Source: Flavobacteriales bacterium
Lineage (GTDB): Bacteria; Bacteroidota; Bacteroidia; NS11-12g; UBA955
Assembly (NCBI GenBank): GCA_947450405.1
Contig: CANFVI010000064.1
Coordinates: 1 to 8,764, forward strand
DNA: 8,764 nucleotides
Reading direction: 5' to 3'
Below the pieces are notes generated by a model. It worked only from the letters and a program-made list of their open reading frames with translations, did not search any database and was not told the DNA's origin. A program made the position numbers and the translations under genes. Shown here piece by piece: positions 1 through 6,117 of the stretch; the first letter of the stretch is position 1, and each line of letters begins with the position of its first letter.

Positions 1-356
1 AATTCTTTTGGATAAATATCTTCTATGTTTTGTGAAAGCTCTGCGTTGTAGGCCTGAATTCGTGTTTGCAAATGGTTTATTTTTTCAAGCGATTGTGTAT
101 TTAAATTTTCAGAAGCTTTAATTTCCAATAATTTAGACGTAAACTCCGCGATCAAACTACTTGCTGCATCGTGCAAATCATTTGATATTTTTTCACGCTC
201 TTGTTCCAATGATTTTTGAATGTTGGCTTTATTAATGGAGTTGAATCTTCTCAATCGATTGAAAAAATACAGCGCTCCAATGACTGTGAAAGTGAGTAAG
301 AAAATAATTAAGAGTGCAAAAATTGCAGCGTTACTTATTAATTCTGAATTTGACAT
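1..356 (-). CDS. Sensor histidine kinase, HisKA_3 (NarX/DegS-like) type, N-terminal part only
   Basis: The minus-strand reading frame starts at ATG 354-356 and stays open to the window edge, giving 118 residues without a stop. Residues 8-32 form one hydrophobic membrane segment preceded by only about seven residues, so there is no sizeable extracellular sensor domain. A short basic linker (RLRRF, 34-38) and a helical stretch lead to EQEREKISNDLHDAASSL (51-68). This is the HisKA_3 dimerisation and phosphoacceptor motif, with His62 in the DLHD box as the expected phosphorylation site. The rest is amphipathic helix; the ATPase domain must lie beyond the left edge. In this family the kinase phosphorylates a NarL/LuxR-type response regulator, often encoded next door, which here would also be outside the window. 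The start codon lies inside the upstream membrane-protein gene (26-bp overlap), suggesting translational coupling. The family call is confident; the signal is unknown. Confidence 0.88.
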   Translation of the reverse strand, partial: MSNSELISNAAIFALLIIFLLTFTVIGALYFFNRLRRFNSINKANIQKSLEQEREKISNDLHDAASSLIAEFTSKLLEIKASENLNTQSLEKINHLQTRIQAYNAELSQNIEDIYPKE

Positions 357-897
357 GGTAAACGATAAAAATGAGATAAAAAATAATCAAGTAATAAAAT
401 GAGAATGTGAAATACATGTTAGAATTTGACAATCCACCAATAGCTTCTTTATTGTTAGATAGTAAAGTTAGCCAAAAATCATTTATGAAGGTTGCTGAAA
501 GTAAGATGCTGAATAAATAATAGTAAAATTTTGCATAAAATTTATTATAAATTGCAATAAGGATAAAAATTAATATATCAAAGCAAATAATTATATTGAA
601 TTGAATATTTATTTTAAATTTGATTAGAATGTATATTAATAATGAGCTAGAGATTAAAGTTAAATGGATATATTTTTTTTTTCTAAAAAATACCCCAACA
701 ATTGTCCATATTACGACGAGTGAAATATATAAATTAGACCTAATTAATTGATCTTCCTTGTGGGAAAGTAAAAAACTTGCAATCGTATTTACTATTGAAA
801 ACGCAAAATAATTACCAATGAAATTTTCGACATCGAATTTATTTATTATTGTAATGAAAAAGCAAATAAATAAAAGTAGATGATAAGTTAAAATCAT
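331..897 (-). CDS. Multi-pass membrane protein of unknown function, possible sensor partner of the kinase
   Basis: This 188-residue protein is made mostly of hydrophobic helices. By eye, membrane segments lie near residues 3-19, 27-45, 55-71, 76-92, 100-117, 125-145 and 163-180, giving six or seven passes. Short basic loops (RKKK at 72-75, KFRINK at the C-terminus) may mark cytoplasmic sides. I see no catalytic motif or recognisable transporter signature. The gene starts 9 bp after the stop of the 96-aa gene and its last 26 bp overlap the histidine kinase start, so the three genes almost certainly share one transcript. Because the kinase has a single membrane helix and almost no outside domain, this protein could supply the sensing part; that is inference from gene order only. 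The gene is visibly more AT-rich and richer in Ile, Phe, Leu and Tyr than its neighbours, as expected for a membrane protein. Confidence 0.75.
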   Translation of the reverse strand: MILTYHLLLFICFFITIINKFDVENFIGNYFAFSIVNTIASFLLSHKEDQLIRSNLYISLVVIWTIVGVFFRKKKYIHLTLISSSLLIYILIKFKINIQFNIIICFDILIFILIAIYNKFYAKFYYYLFSILLSATFINDFWLTLLSNNKEAIGGLSNSNMYFTFSFYYLIIFYLIFIVYHVKFRINK

Positions 898-906
898 TTG
901 CTCAAT

Positions 907-1197
907 TTAAAGCAAGTTGCCTAGACAGTAATTCGGGCATTTTGATACATTATTCATAATGATATTAGTAAAATCGTTGTTGCTAGCGTCAGCGCCAAGC
1001 ATTACAATTGTTAATTCATTCTCTATATTTTTGGCAAAATAGATTTTCATATTATTAGCATTTGGATTTCTAAAAATCTCATCGATTACATCTTTGGGAA
1101 TTACACAAGAAACTGTTTGTCCAAGAAAGCGAGGGTCGTTTTGATAAGCACTGGTCATTTGTTGTGCTTTTGTGAAGGTGATTTCATGATTTGACAT
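907..1197 (-). CDS. Small conserved protein with C-terminal CPxYC motif, function unknown
   Basis: The protein has 96 residues and no signal peptide or membrane segment. It begins MSNHEITFTKAQQMTSAY, has a central stretch that looks alpha/beta (KIYFAKNIENELTIVMLGAD), and ends KCPNYCLGNLL, with Cys residues near 87 and 91. From memory, this layout matches an uncharacterised family common in Bacteroidota: IT...A..MT..Y at the N-terminus, an IYFG-like strand, a VGADA-like strand, and a C-terminal CPPxC/N-L tail. I could not test this by search. The cysteine pair could bind metal, form a disulfide or act as a modification site; nothing in the sequence decides. It is the first gene of the leftward operon with the membrane protein and kinase. 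A TATTTTTG box four bases upstream of its ATG suggests a leaderless transcript. Confidence 0.78.
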   Translation of the reverse strand: MSNHEITFTKAQQMTSAYQNDPRFLGQTVSCVIPKDVIDEIFRNPNANNMKIYFAKNIENELTIVMLGADASNNDFTNIIMNNVSKCPNYCLGNLL

Positions 1198-1201
1198 GGT
1201 T

Positions 1202-1209
1202 CAAAAATA
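1202..1209 (-). promoter_or_regulatory. Putative Bacteroidota -7 box for the leftward operon
   Basis: On the minus strand the bases read TATTTTTG, a full match to the TAnnTTTG consensus of the Bacteroidota primary sigma factor. Only four bases (AACC) separate it from the ATG at 1197, so transcription would start at or very near the start codon. No convincing TTTG -33 element is seen at the usual distance, so the promoter may be weak or need an activator. Confidence 0.45.
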
Positions 1210-1260
1210 TTGGATTATCCTTAGAATTGAAATTTAATTTGAGACTGAATTTCCAAAACA

Positions 1261-1276
1261 TACTCACTTGTGAGTA
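1261..1276. promoter_or_regulatory. Inverted heptamer pair (7-2-7 NarL-like site), site 1 of copy 1
   Basis: The sequence TACTCAC-TT-GTGAGTA is perfectly symmetric and lies within a longer 32-bp dyad (1253-1284). The half-site TACTCAC matches six of seven positions of the E. coli NarL heptamer TACYYMT, and two inverted heptamers spaced by two bases is the classic NarL/NarP layout. The centre lies about 72 bp upstream of the leftward start codon at 1197. Binding by the neighbouring system's regulator is inferred. Confidence 0.6.
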
Positions 1277-1303
1277 TGTTTTGGTGTCTAATAAATTAGA
1301 ACG

Positions 1304-1319
1304 TACTCACTAATGAGTA
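1304..1319. promoter_or_regulatory. Inverted heptamer pair (7-2-7 NarL-like site), site 2 of copy 1
   Basis: The sequence TACTCAC-TA-ATGAGTA repeats the site 1 layout. Read on the minus strand, the second heptamer is TACTCAT, a full match to TACYYMT. The wider dyad (1300-1323) has two mismatched pairs in twelve. The centre lies about 75 bp upstream of the start point predicted for the 1397 gene, a distance typical of activator sites. Function is inferred from symmetry and conservation in the second copy. Confidence 0.55.
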
Positions 1320-1371
1320 TGTTTTGGCGTATAAGTAATTGTGCATTAATTTTTTACATAAAAACCTAGTT

Positions 1372-1379
1372 TATGTTTG
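1372..1379 (+). promoter_or_regulatory. Putative Bacteroidota -7 box for the lipoprotein operon
   Basis: TATGTTTG matches TAnnTTTG completely and lies 17 bases before the ATG at 1397, implying a leader of roughly ten bases. Upstream, around 1346-1356, there is only T-rich sequence and no clear TTTG -33 element. This would fit a promoter that relies on an activator bound at the two inverted heptamer sites further upstream. Confidence 0.5.
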
Positions 1380-1396
1380 GATTTCAAAATTAAAAG

Positions 1397-3217
1397 ATGA
1401 AAAATTTATTTAAAACTCGAACGACACTTTTTATTGCATCTATTGCAATAAGTGTGATTGGTTTTCAGGCATGCAAAAAAGAAACTTTGCCTAAAAACAC
1501 AGAAAATGAAAGTAAGAATGTCAGTATTAATCCTAACAGCAGTATTCCCCTGAATTCAAATGGTAAAATTATTAATCCTTATTCTTTAAAGAATATTCGT
1601 GAGGCTCGGGCTGCTTTTGGCGTCTCAAAAATCCGACCAATTGACGAAGAAGAATCAAGTATTATGATTCGAATCGAGACTGGTTCTATCGATGAGTATT
1701 CAATGCCTTATCTTGAGGATTCTGCAATTAAATTGTTCAATTATCCATTAAATGCACCTGAAGTATATCAAAATGGTTTTAATGAAACCGTTGCTTGCAG
1801 TTTGAAAAATAATATGTACTTGTACACAACGGTTCCTATTCATCATCCATTACTGAATACAATTTCATATACCATTCTAGATTCATTATATCATCCAAAT
1901 GATAATGAAGATACTTTAAAAATGGCTCTACTCATTCAAGCAGGATATTATACATTGATGGGTGATTCTGCTACAGAGGTGGCTTGGAGTTGGCCGAGAC
2001 CTGTTCAACCTGAAGGTAATATTACCTATTCTGATGAACAATTAGGTTCTGTTGCGAGTAAAGGTGTTAATGTTTGGGCAATTGATTTTGGCTTTATGGT
2101 TAGTTCAAATGCTGACATGAACGGACATTATAAAATTAATACTGGTTTTTGGGTTGGAACAACACTGGGTTTACATTACAAAAATTGGCGCATGAATGTT
2201 AAACCATTAAACTGGACCTCTAGTAATATTGCTGCGAATATAGCAAACGTAACGGCAAATTTTATAGGCGGTTCAATCTATACGCATGGTTGGGTATGGA
2301 AAAATTCATTATCCAATACAAACATGCATCTAGGAAATCACACACAACAAAGATTTTGGGCTCATACAATGAATTGTGTTTTTGAACATGATTTATATAT
2401 TGCCTCTGAAAATTTACCTATAGGTCCCCAACGTTTGGTTATTTATGATTTTTGGAATACAAATACAAGTACTAGTGGAACACCATTATTAGGTCATTTA
2501 AGTCCTGCAAAAATAATATTGAATGCAGTAATGACTAAATTTTTAGGATTGACAACGAATATAAGTTCAACATATCCGAATTTATTTAATGCTATGTTTG
2601 GAATATTGCCAGATTTATGTATCTCTACTAAAAATTCAACAAGTTCATATTCCCAATATTCCTGTGAATTGTCTCAATTAATTTATCATGAATTAAGTCA
2701 TGCACATTTTTTCCAAAAAGTTGGTGGTTTGTATTGGTTGAATGTCATTAACCAAGAATTGGTGAATGAATGTCCTACTACCAATTATTACGGCTGTGGT
2801 AATTGGAAAAATAGTCAGCCAATTCAAAATGACAACTATATTCAAATGACTGAAGCTTGGGCCGAATTTTTAGGCCAAAATTATGCGTATCGCAAATATC
2901 CAAATGGTGGAATAAAAAGTGGAGCATATTATGGGACATTTCAGAATTTTTCAGTGCTACGTGAGGATGAATCATATTTTTTGGATTCTTGGATTTGTAA
3001 AGGACTATTTAATGATTTGATGGATGGCGGTAATAATAGCGTTTTACCTAATTTCGAACCGAAAGATAAAATTTCTGGACGCACAATAAAACAAATGTAC
3101 GATTTGTTTGGACCGAATGTCATTAATGTGCAAGATTATAAAGTAGCTTATGTGAATATTTTTGGAAATGCTACTGATTTTCAGGATATTGCAGTTTTAA
3201 ATGGAGTAACGCCTTAA
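1397..3217 (+). CDS. HExxH zinc metallopeptidase-like lipoprotein
   Basis: This 606-residue protein starts with a lipoprotein signal peptide: basic MKNLFKTR, a hydrophobic core at 11-23, and FQAC with Cys26 as the lipidated residue, followed by KKE. An N-terminal region holds LFNYPLN (113-119). A segment at about 223-265 (GVNVWAIDF...SSNADMNGHYKI) resembles a carboxypeptidase-regulatory-like beta domain with its D-x-x-G turn. The catalytic part carries YHELSHAHFF, giving His431, Glu432 and His435 as an HExxH zinc site. About 51 residues later, TEAWAEF (Glu486 or Glu490) is a plausible third zinc ligand, making this a gluzincin-like peptidase. I recall an uncharacterised Bacteroidota family with the same order (LFDYPLD, regulatory-like domain, HELAH, ESWA). 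Expected location is the outer membrane or cell surface. Substrate is unknown, and activity is inferred from the motif. First gene of a two-gene operon. Confidence 0.82.
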   Translation: MKNLFKTRTTLFIASIAISVIGFQACKKETLPKNTENESKNVSINPNSSIPLNSNGKIINPYSLKNIREARAAFGVSKIRPIDEEESSIMIRIETGSIDEYSMPYLEDSAIKLFNYPLNAPEVYQNGFNETVACSLKNNMYLYTTVPIHHPLLNTISYTILDSLYHPNDNEDTLKMALLIQAGYYTLMGDSATEVAWSWPRPVQPEGNITYSDEQLGSVASKGVNVWAIDFGFMVSSNADMNGHYKINTGFWVGTTLGLHYKNWRMNVKPLNWTSSNIAANIANVTANFIGGSIYTHGWVWKNSLSNTNMHLGNHTQQRFWAHTMNCVFEHDLYIASENLPIGPQRLVIYDFWNTNTSTSGTPLLGHLSPAKIILNAVMTKFLGLTTNISSTYPNLFNAMFGILPDLCISTKNSTSSYSQYSCELSQLIYHELSHAHFFQKVGGLYWLNVINQELVNECPTTNYYGCGNWKNSQPIQNDNYIQMTEAWAEFLGQNYAYRKYPNGGIKSGAYYGTFQNFSVLREDESYFLDSWICKGLFNDLMDGGNNSVLPNFEPKDKISGRTIKQMYDLFGPNVINVQDYKVAYVNIFGNATDFQDIAVLNGVTP

Positions 3218-3230
3218 TTAGAAATAAACT

Positions 3231-3890
3231 ATGAAAAAAATAATCTTAAATATCAGTTTGGTACTTTTTATCCCAATTATGATGATTGGGTGTGATGGTC
3301 AAATTGAGCCCGTTCCAGTTGTGACACTGGAGAAAACAATAGATCTAAATTATAATTTCACAAATTATTCTGATTCATTAAAGGTTGGCGATACGGTTCA
3401 CATTTCTTTAACTATTCCAAATCGATTCGATAGTATCATGGGTGGTACATTTTACAGAATTTTAGATAACTCTCAAACAAAATATAGGGGAAATTCAATT
3501 ACTATGATTCCTCCGTTGGGATTTTGGGTAAGGCATCTAGATTCTAATTATGAGCAACAATATGTTTCAGATTTTTTGATTTCCGGTGGTAGAAAAGTCC
3601 CATTTTGGGATGTTGGTAAGACTTTAACTGGTACTTGGGTTGACGGCATTTTAACAGCAGATTTTATTCCGTCAAAACCGGGTTATTATATTTTTGATTC
3701 CCATAATTTTTTTCCAGCACTACCTGTTCATGACGAAAACGGTAAAAGTTTTACACTTCCAGTAAATATTAATTTCCTCATTGACAATAAGTTAACAGAG
3801 TATTTATGTACAAAAGATACCATGTTCAAAAAAGAAGTCGAATATTGTTTATCTAATAAAGGAGAAATAAAAGCTTTCTACGTGAAGTGA
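3231..3890 (+). CDS. Lipoprotein of unknown function, partner of the metallopeptidase gene
   Basis: The product has 219 residues. It begins MKKIILNISLVLFIPIMMIGC, a clear lipoprotein signal with lipobox M-I-G-C and Cys21 as the lipidated residue. The mature part is rich in beta-type sequence: a stretch around residues 50-75 (LKVGDTVHISLTIPNRFDSI) looks like an Ig-like or beta-sandwich segment of the kind common in Bacteroidota surface lipoproteins. The end, with EVEYCLSNKGEIKAFYVK, has one of two late cysteines. I see no enzyme motif. It starts 13 bp after the metallopeptidase stop and is followed by a strong terminator, so the two genes form one operon. A role as an accessory, substrate-holding or inhibitor protein for the peptidase is possible but rests only on gene order. 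Confidence 0.8.
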   Translation: MKKIILNISLVLFIPIMMIGCDGQIEPVPVVTLEKTIDLNYNFTNYSDSLKVGDTVHISLTIPNRFDSIMGGTFYRILDNSQTKYRGNSITMIPPLGFWVRHLDSNYEQQYVSDFLISGGRKVPFWDVGKTLTGTWVDGILTADFIPSKPGYYIFDSHNFFPALPVHDENGKSFTLPVNINFLIDNKLTEYLCTKDTMFKKEVEYCLSNKGEIKAFYVK

Positions 3891-3909
3891 TTTTAGCATG
3901 ATTCAATAA

Positions 3910-3945
3910 TAAAAACAAAAAGCCCGCAAGGGCTTTTTGTTTTTA
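3910..3945 (+). terminator. Strong rho-independent terminator after the lipoprotein operon
   Basis: A perfect 16-bp inverted repeat encloses the four-base loop GCAA, a GNRA-type tetraloop. The arm core is AAAAAGCCC/GGGCTTTTT, flanked on both sides by further A and T runs (AAAAAC.../...GTTTTT). The stem followed by T-rich sequence fits intrinsic termination. The symmetry means it could act in both directions. It starts 19 bp after the stop at 3890 and separates the lipoprotein operon from the T9SS cargo operon. Confidence 0.9.
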
Positions 3946-3962
3946 CGGCCATTCTGCAAGCA

Positions 3963-3978
3963 TACTCACTTGTGAGTA
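3963..3978. promoter_or_regulatory. Inverted heptamer pair (7-2-7 NarL-like site), site 1 of copy 2
   Basis: TACTCAC-TT-GTGAGTA is identical to site 1 of copy 1. Here the perfect dyad spans only 9-bp arms (3961-3969 and 3972-3980), because the left flank differs from copy 1. Loss of the outer arms while the heptamers stay intact suggests that the heptamers are the conserved core. Confidence 0.6.
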
Positions 3979-4005
3979 TGTTTTGGTGTCTAATAAAACA
4001 GAACA

Positions 4006-4021
4006 TACTCACTATTGGGTA
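4006..4021. promoter_or_regulatory. Inverted heptamer pair (7-2-7 NarL-like site), site 2 of copy 2
   Basis: TACTCAC-TA-TTGGGTA keeps the 7-2-7 layout. The right heptamer reads TACCCAA on the minus strand, still six of seven matches to TACYYMT even though two bases differ from copy 1. One of the changes (A to G at 4018) swaps one permitted base of that consensus for the other, as expected if a NarL-like protein binds here. Confidence 0.5.
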
Positions 4022-4081
4022 TGTTTTTGCGTATAAATTATTGGAATTATTTCGGTTGGAGGATCTTGAATTTTAAGGACC

Positions 4082-6112
4082 ATGGGAATTATATATTCTT
4101 GTGCCATGAAAAAGTTTTTAGTTCTTGATGTTGAGTTAATTCACAATTCAAATTTGCTAGAATGGGAAAAAGGTGATCTTGAATTTTGGAATCATAAGTT
4201 TCCTTTGTTATTTAAATCTTTATTGTTGCTTGTATTTCTATTGTTGTTTAATAATAGCATACTTCTTTCTCAAGTGAACATTATTTCCAATACCAATTGG
4301 AATAGTTCTAATTTACCACCATCAAATGTCTCGTCTGGTATTGTTATTTCAAATGGAGCGATATTGACGATAGATGGTATTACAATTACTTTCAACGCTG
4401 GAGCCCAAGTTATGGTTCAAAGTGGCTCAAAAATGTCTTGTAACACTGTTGTTTTCAAATCAACCTCACAAAATTCGCCTTGGAACGGTATTACACTGAA
4501 TGGCAATTCAAGTCTTAACCAATTTACTACCTCTCCAAACTTGACAGTTACAAGTAATCCTAGTAATTGGGCTGGGGTGTTGAATCCAAGTCAAACCTAT
4601 TGTCTCATGTTAAATTGTTCTTTAGAGAATGTAATTAAAGCTGTTCGGGTTGTTGATGGTGCAATATTCAGAGTTAGAAATTCAACGTTTAAAGAATTTG
4701 TTAAGGGTATTTCGATTGAGGCTTATACTTCCCAAAAATTTCCTTCGTATAACGCATGTTATATCATGGATTGTAATTTCCTTTGGCAAGTTGAAAGTAC
4801 CGCTACGGCGTTTACAACTGCTAAAGGAAATATAACTGGTATTGAAATTGTTGATTCAGATGGAGTAAACATCGGTGGTTGTTATTTTGAATGTAATTAT
4901 CCTAAACAGAATAGAGATATATTAGAAAGAGGTACTGGAATTCGTGCCGTCCATTCAAATTTAAATATTAGCCAAAGTGGTGACGTTTGGTGCTTTGATG
5001 AAGAGGGTTGTTTAAATAATTGTAGTAATAGTAGTAATCTTAATTATTTTAAAAATTTATCCAATGGAATTGTATACAATGGACTTAATAATAATATTAC
5101 CGTATATACGGATAAGAAAACAATTTCAATTCGTAACTCACAGTTTACAAATGTCTTATTCGATATTGATATAATAGAATCGATTCAACCTATTGTGGCT
5201 AAAATATATTCTGGGGCCAGTAGAACGGAATTGATCAAATTATTTTCTAATTTTTGCGACAACTCAAATACACCTCCAATTTGCACAAGAAAACAAATTT
5301 TAAATATAAGCAATTGTGAGGGTTTAAATGTATACAAAAATAATTTTTATTTTGATGGTTTGGGTTGTCTTTTTGCTGTAATCAATAATTGTGGTAAAAC
5401 TGCAAGTTCATTTATTAATAATACTTTCACTGAAAATTCTGGTTCCGCTGTTGCAACAAATTCAGTTATTGGCGAAGAAGTATATGGGCTTTGTTTAACT
5501 GGAGATTGCGAAGGTTTGAATGTGCATTGTAATAATTTTGAGGATATGGGTGCTGATATTTATCTCGAAGACGATGCAATTTTTTGGAAAAATTCAAGTA
5601 CTGGAAATTATATTTTGGGCACAGAAACAGAAGCTGGGAATAATAATTTTTCTAACCTAATTCAAGGTAGGGAGAACATATTAATCAGTCTTGATAATAA
5701 TTGCCCTTCCGTTTTAAAATATAATTATTATACTTTTAACAGTTTGGATAATTTCATCTACAATAACTCTACAATAAGTAAAGTATTAAATAATTTAAGT
5801 AAGACATCTGTATCCGATCCACCTAATTGTAGTTCTCCTTGTCCCAAATTATTTCAATCATTAAGTACTACCAAATTAAGTAAAAATGCTGATTATCAAA
5901 TTTATCCCAATCCAGCTGAAAATGAATTAATGATCCAGAATATATCCGAAAAGGATTGCATTAATGTATATGATATTTCAGGGCAACTTATTTTAACTAA
6001 ACAGAATATTCAAAGTAATGTACTTGACATTTCAATTTTGAAACCGGGTATGTACTTTATCAAAATCATAGGAATTTCTCCAAGCAAAAAACTTAAATTT
6101 GTTAAAATCTAA
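4082..6112 (+). CDS. Secreted probable beta-helix protein with T9SS type A sorting domain
   Basis: The frame gives 676 residues from ATG 4082. The signal-peptide core (LLFKSLLLLVFLLLFNN) does not begin until residue 42 and is followed by SILLSQ, a likely cleavage site near residue 64. A TTG codon at 4205 would start the protein exactly before this core and give a normal signal peptide. ATG 4106 (MKKFLVL) is a third option. The body, about 85-570, has the look of a right-handed parallel beta-helix: short repeats rich in N, S, G, I and V, with patterns such as LTIDGITITFNAGAQVMVQSG (split near 96-115) and many SNC/NNC turns. The C-terminus, about 600-676, is a typical Por_Secre_tail: YPNP at 608-611, INVYDISGQ, LKPGMYFIKI, and a basic end. 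Export through the outer membrane by T9SS and attachment at the surface or release are expected. It is upstream of the type B cargo gene by 5 bp. Confidence 0.85.
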   Translation: MGIIYSCAMKKFLVLDVELIHNSNLLEWEKGDLEFWNHKFPLLFKSLLLLVFLLLFNNSILLSQVNIISNTNWNSSNLPPSNVSSGIVISNGAILTIDGITITFNAGAQVMVQSGSKMSCNTVVFKSTSQNSPWNGITLNGNSSLNQFTTSPNLTVTSNPSNWAGVLNPSQTYCLMLNCSLENVIKAVRVVDGAIFRVRNSTFKEFVKGISIEAYTSQKFPSYNACYIMDCNFLWQVESTATAFTTAKGNITGIEIVDSDGVNIGGCYFECNYPKQNRDILERGTGIRAVHSNLNISQSGDVWCFDEEGCLNNCSNSSNLNYFKNLSNGIVYNGLNNNITVYTDKKTISIRNSQFTNVLFDIDIIESIQPIVAKIYSGASRTELIKLFSNFCDNSNTPPICTRKQILNISNCEGLNVYKNNFYFDGLGCLFAVINNCGKTASSFINNTFTENSGSAVATNSVIGEEVYGLCLTGDCEGLNVHCNNFEDMGADIYLEDDAIFWKNSSTGNYILGTETEAGNNNFSNLIQGRENILISLDNNCPSVLKYNYYTFNSLDNFIYNNSTISKVLNNLSKTSVSDPPNCSSPCPKLFQSLSTTKLSKNADYQIYPNPAENELMIQNISEKDCINVYDISGQLILTKQNIQSNVLDISILKPGMYFIKIIGISPSKKLKFVKI

Positions 6113-6117
6113 TTTTA

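Larger units (their letters stand above)
1259..1340. repeat. 82-bp regulatory-type direct repeat, copy 1 (divergent intergenic region)
   Basis: This stretch aligns without gaps to 3961-4042, with 74 of 82 positions identical by my hand count and the first 37 identical. It fills the middle of the 199-bp gap between the leftward kinase operon (start 1197) and the rightward lipoprotein operon (start 1397). It contains two dyads centred at 1268.5 and 1311.5, 43 bp apart, or about four helical turns. The first dyad is extended here to perfect 15-bp arms (1253-1267 and 1270-1284) around a TT centre. Its location upstream of genes and its dyad content fit a shared operator or promoter region better than a mobile element. 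I see no target-site duplication. Confidence 0.85.
3961..4042. repeat. 82-bp regulatory-type direct repeat, copy 2 (upstream of T9SS cargo operon)
   Basis: This is the second copy of the element at 1259-1340, in the same orientation relative to the rightward genes. It lies between the terminator at 3945 and the coding start at 4082. The 43-bp distance between its two dyad centres (3970.5 and 4013.5) is kept exactly. All eight differences from copy 1 fall in the last 45 bp; the first site is unchanged. Outside the element the two intergenic regions do not align, which argues for selection on the site pair or a short duplication. No clear TAnnTTTG box was found between 4043 and 4081. Confidence 0.85.

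Noticed and set aside
220..402. 60-aa plus-strand open frame
   Set aside because: It is opposite the histidine kinase N-terminus and the end of the membrane-protein gene, which carry the recognisable HisKA_3 motif and membrane helices.
1253..1284. Perfect 15-bp inverted repeat read as a transcription terminator or RNA hairpin
   Set aside because: A two-base loop is too tight for a good RNA hairpin, no gene ends there, and the dyad is repeated as a pair upstream of genes. A protein-binding DNA site fits better.
1287..1300. Small dyad TCTAAT-AA-ATTAGA between the two heptamer sites of copy 1
   Set aside because: The right arm is changed in copy 2 (AACAGA), so the symmetry is not conserved and is probably chance in AT-rich DNA.
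2778..3123. Two short minus-strand open frames
   Set aside because: Both lie antisense within the metallopeptidase gene near its EAWAE block and show no protein-like features.
4062..4187. 13-bp direct repeat GATCTTGAATTTT at 4062-4074 and 4175-4187
   Set aside because: The surrounding bases do not match, and a short AT-rich repeat like this can arise by chance. No link to a known element was seen.
4650..4835. 61-aa plus-strand open frame
   Set aside because: It is in a different frame within the beta-helix gene, which is continuous across it.
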